DNA of 64,000 nt, from assembly GCF_022581195.2 (NCBI RefSeq), contig NC_061465.1, positions 12,693,948-12,757,947 of the forward strand, written 5' to 3'. The number at the start of each line of letters is the position of its first letter. The stretch's first letter is position 1. The notes beneath the pieces were generated by a model, which ran no database searches, was not told the DNA's origin, and worked only from the letters and a program-made list of their open reading frames with translations. The position numbers and the translations under genes are program-made. This document shows positions 52,426 through 64,000 of the stretch, piece by piece. The stretch comes from Helicoverpa zea. Taxonomy: Eukaryota > Arthropoda > Insecta > Lepidoptera > Noctuidae.

Positions 52426-55322
52426 CTAGTAGCGCAGGCAGTGGTCGTGCAGGCCGTGCGGCAGCGGCGCCGCGTTCTCCTTGTCGCGCGCGTAGGGCGC
52501 CGGCGCGGGCGCGGCGGCCGCGAACTCGGCCAGCGCCGGCGCCTCGTACTCGTCCGCCGAGCCGTCCGACGCCTCCAGGTAGCCGAACAGCCGCGCCGCG
52601 CCCGCCGCGCGCGCCTCGCGCCGCCGCCCCGCCGCCTCGCCCGGCGCCGCGCGGCCCGCCGCCGCCGCGCCCGCGCCGCCCGCCGGCACCTTCAGGCTGC
52701 GGCTCTCGATGTGGCTGCAAGGGGGACGCACGGCCGTGAGTCGCGCGCCGCCGGCCGGGTGAGCCGGGCTCGCCTGGCGGCGGATACTGACTGTGCGTCG
52801 CGCAGGTGCTGCGCCAGCTGCAGCGGGTCGTCGGCCAGGAAGGGGCACTTGGCGCAGGCCTTCTTGTTGTGCACCTTGTGCACGTGCGTGGCGAGGCGCT
52901 CGGCGCGCGCCGCCTTGTACTCGCAGAGCGCGCACGCGAAGGGCTTGAGGTGCGTGTTGAGGTGCCGCTTGAGGCACCAGTTGTCCACGCCCGACCACGC
53001 GCAGTAGCAGCACGCGTAGCGCCGCTCGCCCTGCGCACACACACCACCGACACCCTTACAGACACCGACCGATCTGTGCAGATCAGCGCTAGCGCCCATG
53101 CGATGTTGCTATTTCTCAACACATTCATATTATAACAAAGGTAGAGAAAATATAAGGTGGCTTTTATTTCAATCCGTTCAATTTATTCTGATTCGGTGAA
53201 AGTATATCAATGTCGACATGGCTTGAATGGGTAGATGTCGTCATAAGGTACGGTAGTAGAAGATTTGCTTTGCCGAGATGCTTTGAGTCGAGATCTATGG
53301 AGGTCTGAGTAACTTAGGTACCTACCATTCCCATCGCCTCGATACTAAGTGTCCTTGCTATTTCGTTTAATTGATTATTGATTAAAGCGGGAAACAAGTA
53401 TTCACCTCTAATTGATAGAAGTTAAAATTATGGAGACTTGCAACGATTCTAATTATACCTACAATAAACATATGGCTGATAAAAAGGTGAAGGAAAACAT
53501 CTTGAGGAAACCTGGACTATATAGTCTGAAATCACCAACCCGCATTGAGCAAGCGTGGTAATTAATGCTCAATCCTTCTCCATGTGAGAGGAGGCCTGTG
53601 CCCAGCAGTGGGACGATAAAAAAAAAAAAGGCTGTAGCAGTAGCAGTAAACATATGAAAACAATGATCCGAATTGAGAATCTCCTCTTTTTTTGGAAAGT
53701 CGGTTGAACTGTTCATAATGCAGTGTATAATGCAATTCAGACCTGCAGTGGTGATTTGATGCAGACTGTTAAGTTAGGCTGGAAACAGTGACAGTGTGAA
53801 CAGTGCAGTAACGTAGCTATAATTGTGCAAGTCTATGAACGCGCACACAGCTACGCTGACGGTACGCGCGTGATTTTATATGTGATTCGGTCGGGAAGTA
53901 CGGTCAGCACTGACCGTCGGCCGAGCACTGTTTCCAGCCTTAAGATGCTTTGTTTTATAATCTACTAACATGTGTAGTAATTAAGTAAAAATTGTTACTA
54001 ACAAAATGAGTCATGGTCACTTGAATAAATGAATTTAATACCTATACCTAGATATTTATATGTACCTATGTATAATACTAGGAAATGGATCATGAGATCT
54101 CATGATAATATATAATAACATAAACCTTGCGGCGGATGGCAGCGGCGGCAGCGGCGGCGGGCGAGGGCGCAGCCTTGTGGAGCGCGGGCGCGGGCGCCGC
54201 CTCCGACTTGCCGAGCGGCGGCCGCTCCAGCTTGACTGCCGGCGCCGGCCGGTACTCGGGCGGCGGCGCGGGCGCCACCGGCGGCGCCGGCGCCTGCGGC
54301 CCGGGTGGCGGCTCGCCCGCCGGCGCCCTGTAGTAGTGCAGTGCCGGGGGCGCCGTGCTCGGCTTCACGATGGATGCCGAGCGCCGGATGCGGTTCAAGT
54401 CGTATGGCTGATCGCGATGCATACGCAAGAAATGCTTCTTGACATGATCGGCGCGGTTGAACTGCTTCTGGCACAAGTAGCAGTGGAAGGGCTTCTCGTC
54501 GCGGTGAATGTTCTCGTGGCGCGTGAACAGGTCGCGCCGGTCCGTGGCGTAGGGGCAGGCGCCGCACACGTAGCGCTTGCCGGGCTCCGGCGCCGCCTCG
54601 CTGGGCGCCGCGTCGCCGGCGCTGGGGCGGCGCTCGCTGCGCATCGCCTCCACCTGCCGGCACATGGGAGCGTCAGAGCGGGCGGCGGCGCGGGGCGCGG
54701 CGGAGAGGGGCGCGGCGACCTTGTTCTTGAGGCGCTGCAGGTAGCGCGTGAGGTCGTCGAGCGCGGGGTTGTCGCGCAGCAGGTGGTCGGCGGCGGCGGG
54801 GTCGGAGTGGTGGTCGCGCGCGAGATGCGCCCGCACCCCGCGCGCCCAGCCCGACGCGAAGCCGCAGCCCGCCAGCGGACACTGGAAGGCGCGCGCTTGC
54901 GAGTGCGTGCCCAGCCAATGCTCGGCCACGCGCGCCAGGAAGCCGACGCACTCGCAGTCGGCGCACTTGAAGAGGCGCTGCGCGGGGTTGTAGGAGGCGA
55001 TGCGCGAGTGCGCCCACGCCAGCGGCTCCTCGGCCGCCGTCCAGCGGTCCTCGGCGCTGGGGTCGATGCGCGGCGCGAAGTTGGCCTGCAGGATGCCGGG
55101 CGGCGGGAAGCCGTTCTGCATGAGCGCCGCCAGCCCCCAGGCCGTGATGTGCTCCTCGGGCCGCAGGTCGTCGTCGAGGTCGCGCTCGGCGGCCGGGAAC
55201 TCGACGCCCACCACGCCCACGCTGGTTTCCTCGCCGTACAGCTTCTTGGTGATCTCTTTGAACATGTCCTCGCAATCCATGGTGAGCGACGCCACGCTAC
55301 CCACGCCTGCGCCGCCTTCCAT
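52426..55322 (-). CDS. chn: C2H2 zinc-finger transcription factor, charlatan-like
   Basis: Three coding exons: 55322-54126, 53030-52792 and 52714-52426; 1725 bases, 574 residues, stop TAG. The acceptor TGTTACAG just before 55326 implies at least one further 5' exon. If that exon is coding, the start is further upstream; an alternative start is Met 55280. C2H2 fingers: ~120-140, ~148-171, ~253-273 (YVCGACPYATDRRDLFTRHE), ~281-302 (FHCYLCQKQFNRADHVKKH), then in exon 3 CCYCAWSGVDNWCLKRH, FACALCEYKAARAERLATH and CAKCPFLADDPLQLAQH. The last His of finger 7 is encoded across the final intron. A Pro/Ala-rich linker holds a possible SUMO site, VKLE (363-366). The finger sequences resemble Drosophila Charlatan, a REST-like nuclear regulator of neural genes. 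The family call is from memory; the gene structure is firm. Confidence 0.78.
53477..53635 (+). mobile_element. SINE family B tail in chn intron
   Basis: AAGGTGAAGGAAAACATCTT, ACCCGCATTGAGCAAGCG and GAGGCCTGTGCCCAGCAGTG, then an A-run. The head is missing. Confidence 0.65.
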
Positions 55323-55326
55323 TGTT

Positions 55327-57207
55327 CTGTAACACCACATATACCTCGTATACTGTTTTCGATATAAAACTATACATTTGCGGATATAGCCCTCAAAGAA
55401 CGTTAGGGAACATCCATACGACACGGCCGGAAGTTCACATATGTACATTAATTTTTAGATATATCGGGTGTGTCGTTCACAATCACATTAAATGAAATGC
55501 GTTAATATACTGGTTAATATATGTCGATTTTTTAATAAAAAAAAGAAAAAAAAGATTTTTTCAAACAGAGTAAATAGAATAAAAATGTGCGAGAATTAGA
55601 ACACCATATAAAAGTCAGTCATTACCTACAAACAACTGAAATATTCTCCTTGAAAACTGACAGCTGTCAACTGATCAAAAATTTGATACTCCTAACTTTA
55701 TCTCTGACTAGCCGTTTTCCCGCCTTTGCCGCCGCTTTTTGAAACCTGACCTGTTTAATTACTAACGGAACATCATTGATACTTGGCAACATGTTGGAGA
55801 CTCTTATAAGGTTTGTGTAAACGTGAAAATCTAGACCCCAAACTGCATACTTTAAGAACTAAGACCTAATAAGTGTATTTTACGTTTATATTTTTATCTT
55901 TTAAACCCTACGACTTTTTCTAAATCTGTTTTTTAAATAAATATAAACAAATTCAAAACAACGTATGTAAAAATCTACAGCTCTCTATGTAAGCGCTTTA
56001 TATGAAAACTAGCTAATGGCCAAACGTTCGCGTAGCGGAAACTTGAATTTCTCCGAAGTTTATGCATGCACTGATTTCATTCATACATAATCAATTATAC
56101 ACAAATACACACTAATTTTTGGACACATCTCTTTTCTTCTAACGTCTATGGATTAAAAAAAGTTCCGCCAGGACAACGTTCGCCAACGTTCGCCCAGCGG
56201 AATCTGTTTTTGGTGAATTTCTCCACAATGGCTGCATACACAAATTTTTATTTACCATACACAATTATAGGATGTCATACACTAATTATCTGCATAATTA
56301 AAATCTTTAAATTCAACAACATTCCGCTGCGCGAACGCACACGTTACTCGCAGATAATATAGCTTTCTAATGGTGAAAGAATATTTAAAATCGGTCCAGT
56401 AGTTTTTGAGTTTATCCATTACAACCAAACAAACAAAGTTTTCCTCTATACACATGATCTTGTAAATTATAAAAATGAAAAATGACTTCTGTGGCTAAAC
56501 CGCTGAATGGATTTGGTTATTTTCTTTTTACAATTCGCAATAGAATATAAAGTATATGCGATAGGATTTAATGTGATTGCGACACACCCTGTATGACATG
56601 ACAGGATCGTACATAGGGTAGTATATTGGAGTAGTTAATGAGCGAGTAAATAAGGGAGTACATAAATGATTACAATTTGTTATTATTGGTATAGGGCTAA
56701 TGTCAAAATTCTATCTAGTCAACAAATCACCCTGAATGGGCAAGGCTTAACTATGTTTAGCTTACCACCTTGTATGTTTAAAAAGTATGAAAAAAACTCA
56801 GATGTTGAAGTTTTTCTTGGAAAATGATTTTGAACTTGATTGGTTTAAGATTTTTGGCAAGTAAAACTGATTTAAGTAAAGCTTTATTCATGAAATACCT
56901 ATATAACAATATACTAAACGTTAGGGTAGGGATGAAAAAAAAAAACTCCCGACTAAGTGTACCTACCCTAATACAACAATTGTTTTCACTTTTATTTTAG
57001 GTACCAGAGTGGTACCTAAAATAACCGGTTGGCGTGGCGTGATCGAAATACAAATTGCTACCTTTCAGTTACCTAAAGAATAAACTGACCAGTGACAAGT
57101 AAAATATAGGTAAGTTGGTGAGAGTGCATTATTTGCTGTAAGTGGATAAAGTTCGAGACTGAGATGCGTTTCCTTGTATATGACAACAGTGAGCGGCGGC
57201 GACTGAC
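55327..57207. other. chn upstream intron, no gene seen
   Basis: AT-rich. A Helitron-like fragment (minus) lies at ~56353-56453 (GTCCAGTAGTTTTTGAGTTT complementing 9986-10176). Nothing else is recognised. Confidence 0.4.
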
Positions 57208-57241
57208 CTGTGCGGAGCGCGGCGCGGCCGGCTCCCGGCGC
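57208..57241 (-). other. candidate 5' exon of the chn-like gene
   Basis: On the minus strand a 34-base GC-rich stretch is bounded by TGGGCTGCTGCAG and by the donor CACAG|GTCAGTCG. It could splice to the acceptor before 55326 as 5' UTR. Consensus only. Confidence 0.25.
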
Positions 57242-57559
57242 CTGCAGCAGCCCACACGCGCCTGCCACCTACCTAACTACAATATTATTATGTAAATCAT
57301 CTAGTGTTTACAATACCGAACAACTTATCAAATGGTAAGTACTCTGGCGCGTGGCACATGCTATCACTCAGATAAGGGACTATTTCCTCGTCACGCCATT
57401 AAGAATAAGCTGAGTATCTGCCAGCCAACATAAGTTTTTCTTTTTTAGGCAACATGTTTTTTCAATACATGAACGTAACCATCGCATTCTGCACACAAGG
57501 GAATTTGAAAAGTGAGCCCGTTGCTGGAGGTATAGGGTGATTCTATATAGCTAATGGTA

Positions 57560-58400
57560 TCCTATGATGTTCGGAGCGAGGAGCCACCGGGAGCCACCCC
57601 CTCCCTGCAGCTGCAGCGCGCCCCCTCCCCGCCCGCGCCGCCCCGGCCCACGCACTCACACACACCGGCCCAGGCCGCCTCACTGCACCGCGGACGCGCC
57701 TATGCACTTCAACTCTAACATGAGATCCCAATACTTGAGGAGCGAAACTACTGAGCTACAGAACCTAACTGAAATTCTAATACCCGATGTGCATACAGGC
57801 ACGGGGCGGCGGCGCGGGCGGGGAGGCGGGGGCAGGGGGCGGGGGGCTTCGCCTGCGCCCCGGGGCCGGCGGGGCCCGCAGGTGCCACAGGTGACACCCG
57901 GCGCGAGGCTTCGCACCCGGCTCAGCGAAATATGTGGCGCTCAAGCCTTTTATGAAGACTACAAGAATTTTAGGAAGCCCTAGTATGATTTAGTTAAGCT
58001 ATGCATATAATTCTATAGGCCACTCAATGAAGATTGGTGAAAATGAGTAACATTATAGCGGCTTGAGTGAATCACCTCGTTGCTTGTTAGCGAGCAATGC
58101 AAGCGCTTGGAATGATCGATGTATTGATCGCGGGGCCCCAATAGAGTATGTCCACGATAGTTGTAGAAGGCGCAGGGGTCGGCGCGGGGCGGCGGGCGGC
58201 GCGATCGATCGCGGGGGGGCGCTCACCTGCGGCCGTGCGCCGGCGGTCGCGGGGGCGACACCTCAGCACCGCGCGGCGCGCCGGCCTCGACTGACGCCAC
58301 CCGCCGCCCATCGATCGCCCTCCCCCTCGCCCTCCCCCTCGCCACCCCCCGCACTCCATTCACTCGCCGGTATTGACCCGCGCCGTCTGCCCCCTCCCTC
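57560..58400. promoter_or_regulatory. CpG-rich blocks upstream of chn
   Basis: Two GC-rich islands (57570-57910 and 58160-58400) in AT-rich sequence. On the minus strand a good donor, GGCCGCAG|GTGAGCGCC, ends a possible exon at 58227. The islands may hold a chn promoter or noncoding first exons. The open frames across them (to 139 and 196 codons) look compositional. Confidence 0.3.
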
Positions 58401-60200
58401 GCGCTGTTCCGCTTTGTCTCGCTACGCCTACGCCTGCCGACTCTGCTTCACTACGGATCTCTTAGTCTCTTGGAGGTTCCCTACAACTCCACCATTCAAT
58501 AGTAATGCTATTCTCAACCTTCTCTTGGTCATAATTTGTTTTCTGTCTTTTTTCACCTTCGTCCATGGAGAACTTGTACCTATGCGCCTGGATAAACCTG
58601 ATACTTATAGCCTAGCTAAGTATAACCTGTCTCAGGGTTTCTTTTCTCTCTAACCAAGATTTCATCAAAATCGAATCGACAAAAAAAAAGCGATTGCAGT
58701 AATATTGCTAAAGTTCGGGCACGTTTATGCTGTTAGCGTGCCTGGACGAGCGTGTCCAGCGTCGGCGCGTCGGGCGTCGGCGCGTCCCCGCAGGCGGCGC
58801 CGCTCCACCACCGCTACCAACATTCGTGCGCCGCCTTTTGTGCAACACATTGCTCTCATTATATTGTGTACTCGGTAACCTCTAAAAATTATATACCTCT
58901 AAGGTATATTTCTACTATATTATGTATGTAGGTATTATGTATTAATACACATAAACCTTTCTCTTAAAACACTCTGTCTCATTAAAAAAACCCATGAAAA
59001 TCGGTTGCGTAGTTTTGAAGAGTTAAGCGTAAGTACAAAGGTAGGTATAGGGACAGAAAAAGCGACTTCGTTTTATACTTTGTAGTGATGTAGCAACTAG
59101 CATCCTCCTGCCGCCTGCAGGCAACCATCAAAACTAGTCTGTATGTTATTCTGATGTGGGTATAAACTATCACTGGAAATTAAGCTTCATCGAATCCATT
59201 CCGCAGCTCGCACTCAGCAACTGTCGCCTTTGTGATATTAGTGTGATTGAAGATGACCTGGTCGCCTGTGCTCTTGCTCCTAGTGGCTCTCGGCTACTGT
59301 ACCAACATAAACGTCTTCAAGTCGATACACATCTGGCTGATTTGTTTTCATGTTTCTATCACAATTTTACTCGACACGACCATCTATCTTTTTTCTCAAC
59401 TTTGAGCGACTGCATATCCCACCTCCTCAACCCAGATACCCGGGCAACAATATACCTCTTGGTAAGACTAAGCTAGGGCTTTGAAATAAGAATTATATGT
59501 TATAAACACATCTGAATGGTTACACTTATTGTACACATTCCGCGGTCTGTACGGTCTACAAGTTATGATGTAAGGGTGGAACAAAGAAACGCACATAAGT
59601 CCGACCGAATATTATTTGTTTGAAAGCATTTCGGCGGGGGCCCCTTACAGCGGAGCGACATGCGACAAACTCGTAAGGGTGGCTACGCGGGGCGGCGGCG
59701 TAGCAACGCGTAGCATGTAGAGCCCGCCGTAGCGGCACCTGCTACGCCGCGCCGTAGCCGCGTAGCCTGCCTGTGTGACACGCCACCCGAGCCTACCATG
59801 CCAATATTACTGTACTCTCATAGGGATTTTATATTTTGTCGATCTAGCTAATGTTACACTTGAACATTTTGTTTCCTTTATGTATTGAAATTGTAGTATG
59901 TGTTGGAATAATTCCTTGCCACTTGCAGAACATGTCACTCGTACTTATGTATTGGGTATAGAATTTGATGTTGTCGGAGCGAGTGTCGTATAGCTGGTGC
60001 GCTCGGGGCTTCGATTTCTGTCGATGTGTGCAAGTGTGCTGAATGATTGTGAACGCGCCCACCACAAACAAATTATTATTAATTGGGGCAACGTTTGTAT
60101 CTAAAGGGAAATGGTCGTACGAAAGCACGAAAATGTCAACAGTTACAACATTAAATCCATAAACATTGGTTATATGGTTGGCTTTATATTACAAATGTTT
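58401..60200. other. no gene seen; minor repeats
   Basis: Contains a SINE A scrap (minus, ~59400-59470) and a GC-rich inverted repeat at ~59676-59789 (GGCTACGCG ... CGCGTAGCC). Otherwise unique. Confidence 0.35.
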
Positions 60201-60946
60201 AGTCATTGGTCAAAGTGGCCGCATGCGCGCGGCACAGCACGCCGCCTCGTGCCGGCTCCGGCTGCCCAGCTGCTGCAGCTGCGGCGCTCAGCTCCACTCG
60301 TCAGCGTGTCAGTCAGGCTCTCATTCCATAGGCTCTTGTGTTCAGTGTGATCAATTCATGTTCCGCCATCCGCATTCATTCATACGCTAGCTAGGCAGAG
60401 GAACAGCGCCCGGTCACGCCAGGGCGCGGGCGGGGCGGGCGGCGGGCGCGGGGCGGGCGGGCCGGGTGACCGCATTTGCGGAAATCCAGAGGCGGGCAGT
60501 GCGCGCAGGCGCGGGCGGCGCGCGGCACGGGAGCCGGCGCGCCGCGTCAGTCGCGCCCCGACCGCGGCCCGTCCCCGTGCAGCCCTCGCCTCGCCTGCCG
60601 CCGGCCGCGCGCCCGCCGCATGCCGCGCCCGCGCCCCCGCTAGCGGCGTGCCGGCCGCCTGGCGGGCAGGTGAGCATCGATCGACCGCGCCCGCGCCCGT
60701 GTTTACTCGCCGCACGGATATAGCGGCGCAGTAAACACGGCGCGCCTCAATGAGGACGCGCTATAAATACTGCGCCGACCCTCACCCACTACCCTCCAAA
60801 CGCTGTTTATTTTGGAGTCTTCGCCGATGGGCGTGCGCCGCGCCGCTGCCGCCGAGCTCGCCAGCCTGCGCCGACCAGTGCACTCGGATTGCTCACTAGT
60901 TCTCCGCCAGCTGTGCTTAATATTTTTTTCGTTTAGGCACACTTAG
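60200..60946 (+). promoter_or_regulatory. CpG island with TATA box and splice donor
   Basis: GC-rich region with TATAAATA at 60762-60769 (GCTATAAATACTGCG). A 39-codon frame follows at 60827-60946 (MGVRRAAAAELASLRR), of doubtful reality. Upstream, GGCGGGCAG|GTGAGCATCG at 60669/60670 is a strong plus-strand donor. This could be a first exon of a gene running right, or a regulatory island for chn. Confidence 0.35.
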
Positions 60947-62573
60947 ATTAGGCCCATTTGACTTTTTCAACGTGTATGTTCCGTTTCGACGCGTAACGTG
61001 ATTCGGAAAATGTCGGGCTGTTAATACGCACGTTTGGAATAGATGGAAGTAAAGAGAAGATGGAGTCGGCCGTAGGAGCGCGCACATAGCTGCGTGAGTG
61101 GCGCGGCGCACACACGCGCAGGGCGTCGGCGCGCGCCGCTCGCTGCAGGCGGCTCGCGGCCAGCCCGCGCCGCGCGCCGATGTCACGTCGACAACGCGGA
61201 ACTGAGTTCAGTGATCCGATGCGCCACTGGTTCGTGTCTACTTGTTGCCACTCGGTTGTGTTATTCGAGCCCCACTTACATGTTACAATCGTCGCCCAGT
61301 GACACACTTCATGTTCAAAGATAAGTAAACCTAACCAGTGAAGGTGTAACTCCTCAGGGTGCGAGCAGTTCGAGTGCTCGGCGGAGCTGATCAGCGACGC
61401 TGTCGGGCGTTATGTAGTCAGTAAGCACTCAGCCGATTATATAGATTGGTGTGTGTGTGTACCTATGGATTTTTTTTCAACATACCTACCTAAAATATCT
61501 TCGAATGTTAAATAAGTACTGATAACAACTTATCGTTGCTTACCCTTACTTCATCCGAGAAGGTTTTTACTTAGACTTTCTTATTTGAACCTGCCCCGAC
61601 AGCAACAAATAGATTAATATGGCTTCTATGTAGAGAGAATGTTCGACAAGCAGTGACTCGACCGTGTGGCGAGCAGTGCTGGCTCAGGGGAGCAGTGCTG
61701 GCTCAGGGCAGCGGTGCCCTGCATGTCAGTGTCAGTGCTCGCACTCTGAGCGTGCCTCACTTCACTTCCGACCATAATATAACTAAATGACTTTTATCGT
61801 TTATATATATCGTGGACGTACAAATGCTGACCAATACAAACAGCATCCATGTCCTGTTTAAGATGAGTTTGAGTGCTATAACGTTGGTGTCAGCCAGTAG
61901 GTACCTACCTAGCTGCCACACTCGGCGCGGTCGATGCGTGGATTGTTTTGTCACATTCCATAAAGCATGTTAACCTGCTGTCATAACATACAAGTCGTTA
62001 CACACACGGACAAGGGAATCCTGACAACCAGTCTTGCTCAAGTCATTTTGATTGAAGGGGTCAGATAGACAGTCACTCCTTGTATTCTATTGGTTAGGCT
62101 AAAGAGCAATATGAACATTTTCAATGTCAGCAAGTCACTGCTTAGTGGAGTTTCCAGAGTGTCAGATTGGGCAAAACACGGAAGTTTCCTAACAATCTCT
62201 GAACTTAAAAGAGAATAAGTTGAATGCTCATGATATAAAATTTATTTTTGATAAAAGTTTACCTTATAGACACGTGCGCTTGAATTAAAAAAAAATAAAG
62301 ACTTCCGTGCTACCTAATTTAAATTGCACATAATACTCTTATATAAATGTTAAGAAAGCTTGTGGGTCTTTTTGTAGAAGGAGAAGTACTTCTGACTCAA
62401 ATGGCTGAACCAAGTTTGGAAAACTTTGATCTGCAGATAGCAAGCTATCTCATTAAGTGAATTTATACAAGGTTTGATGTTCAGATAACTATATGTATAC
62501 AGGTTGTAAGAACCGTGTAGGAATTAACACACTCAAAAACGTTTATTCAAATCCGGTAGATAAATCAGCACTT
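60947..62573. other. no gene seen
   Basis: A further GC-rich patch at 61075-61190. A short duplication, GCAGTGCTGGCTCAGGG, lies at ~61674-61710. No supported coding region. Confidence 0.35.
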
Positions 62574-62640
62574 TTGTACTCACTGTCTGTACTCACTGTC
62601 TGTACTCACTGTACTCACTGTCTGTACTCACTGTCTGTAA
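62574..62640 (+). repeat. 13-bp minisatellite
   Basis: Five near-identical units of TGTACTCACTGTC, one of them shortened. Confidence 0.8.
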
Positions 62641-63504
62641 GGTTTGAAGCACCAGATTTATACGAAACGAGTCCAACATCATTATAATTATCACAGGATA
62701 AGCAATAAATACATTAAAAATCTATATGAACACGATTTGGCTAGCACACAGATTTCCAAACTATTAAAACTAAATACCTACTCAAAGATTGATCAATAAC
62801 GTACCTAATAAGTGAAAAAAGCTTCAGTTAATAAAATAAATATCTTTTGGCATATAAACATAAAATCGACGTTCTTACTTTGGCTTCTCGTTATCCTGCA
62901 GCGCGTACTGATTGATTGTCTGTTGTACTTGCGTGGTTCAGCAAGGATGCTGACACCACACAAAACACTGACAAGCCTGTTGCTGCGACCTTCGTAACAT
63001 ACATATAAATGGCTTTAACATGAGTTCAGTAGTCAAAAATAAAAATTAACCAAGTTCTGTATTTACTTATGGACTCGTTAATGTTACAATAAGTATGTGT
63101 CAATGGACGTTGATAAGTAATACAGATATTTTTGTTGGAAGATCTTTTTGAGAGGTATGATATTTTTCTTATCGAGAAAACTTTTCGAGAACGTGTTTTG
63201 AAATTAACAGGTTTCTCAGAAATATGTTCAAGATTAATATATATTCTTTTAGTCGTCAAAAACTGTATAGATTTGGCCAAAAAATTGTTTGAGACAAGCC
63301 AATTTGGGCATTCAGCGCCTTAATGAATACCCGCGCGCTACTTTTTTAAATTTTTCCTAAAATAAGTTTACTTACATAATTTTGTAGGTAATCCGGAACG
63401 TATCAAATCAAAAAAGAATGATAAAAATCGGTTCACACAGCCCAAAATTACCACCGAAAATCAAACATACCTACTTCATCTAGTTTTTACAAATTAGTAA
63501 CCTG
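62641..63504. other. no gene seen
   Basis: AT-rich unique sequence. Confidence 0.35.
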
Positions 63505-63568
63505 AGCGCAAAGTACAGAGCGCAGTAAGACATCTCTCGGGAAGAGAGATGTCACTGTACTTTGCGCT
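63505..63568. repeat. 64-nt imperfect hairpin
   Basis: Outer stem AGCGCAAAGTACAG/CTGTACTTTGCGCT (14 bp) and inner stem GACATCTCTC/GAGAGATGTC (10 bp) around a 5-base loop, with a 10-base bulge on the left side. Could be a mini-MITE or a small-RNA precursor. Confidence 0.55.
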
Positions 63569-64000
63569 ACTTCGTGCTGTTGAGATAGTTTCTGAGTTCA
63601 TAGGTGTGAGCCATAATCGGGAAACTACGGAACCCTACAGGGAGCGTGGCCCCGCGCGCTCTTGGCAGGATGCGCTTGAGTAATGATTGCTCCCGGGCAT
63701 TTAACTTTTGGAACGATATTTCCGAAAATATTAACATAGGTAATCAAAAAATGATCTTACTCCTGTTGATTTTAAAATACCGAAGAAGGTGAATAGCTCA
63801 GATCAAGTAAATGATCTGAGGTGAATAGAATAAAGTCCACTGTTGTGAATAGCACATTCCAATCGGTGGTAACATGAATGGATTTTTTTTGTAGAAAGGA
63901 CAATTCCAGGGTCTGGGCTCTAAGTTTGCTCAGCAGTGGGAGTAGTTCCAGCTGGTTCCATAGTGCACTCTGAACACGAAATCCGAATATTTTTGAAATC
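63569..64000. other. no gene seen
   Basis: Unique sequence to the window end. Confidence 0.35.

Noticed and set aside
54102..55367. 421-codon plus-strand open frame
   Set aside because: Exactly antisense to chn exon 2. It is Arg/Gly/Val-rich with no motif, a GC-rich shadow frame.
57564..57983. 139-codon frame with Pro/Arg-rich sequence
   Set aside because: No start context, splice signals or homology recognised; probably CpG-island composition.
58063..58653. 196-codon plus-strand frame
   Set aside because: Low-complexity first half and hydrophobic tail of AT-rich sequence; no supporting evidence.
62574..62640. CRISPR-like repeat
   Set aside because: Contiguous 13-bp units without spacers; a minisatellite.

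Overview
The window is animal genomic DNA, almost certainly from a moth or butterfly (Lepidoptera). It holds long AT-rich introns carrying GT/AG splice sites. The coding exons are very GC-rich at third positions. The repeats are those typical of lepidopteran genomes: tRNA-derived SINEs, Helitron-like elements ending in CTAG, an RTE-clade retrotransposon, Jockey-like fragments and many small fold-back DNA elements. There is no sign of operons, CRISPR arrays or bacterial genes.

Four protein-coding genes can be reconstructed exon by exon, each with splice phases that agree. (1) 3-622 (+): the last three exons of eIF3F, a translation initiation factor subunit; the 5' part lies left of the window. 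(2) 14323-3726 (-): a complete 13-exon BOP1/Erb1 gene, a WD40 ribosome-biogenesis factor of about 804 residues. (3) 19907-50523 (+): an srGAP-type gene with F-BAR and RhoGAP domains and 11 coding exons. It has two alternative first exons (19907 and 40246) and no recognisable SH3 domain. (4) 55322-52426 (-): a seven-zinc-finger gene resembling Drosophila charlatan (chn), whose 5' exon(s) probably lie upstream at 57-61 kb. eIF3F and BOP1 are convergent, BOP1 and srGAP are divergent, and srGAP and chn are convergent. The first two genes act in translation and ribosome production. The other two are a cytoskeletal/guidance regulator and a neural-type transcription factor. Nothing suggests they form a functional cluster.

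The srGAP first intron (20025-41931) is a transposon sink. It contains three copies of a ~0.9 kb element with 9-bp target duplications that has captured an RTE tail. A complete Ty3/Gypsy element with apparently identical LTRs sits inside one of these copies. The intron also holds a Jockey fragment, several SINEs, Helitron-like copies and nested MITEs. A nearly intact but 5'-truncated RTE element with a perfect 17-bp target duplication sits between BOP1 and srGAP. From 55.4 to 64 kb no protein-coding gene is recognisable. That stretch holds CpG-rich blocks, candidate promoters and a few short repeats.

All exon coordinates come from reading splice signals and protein similarity by eye, without transcript data. 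Family names rest on remembered motifs, not on a database search.
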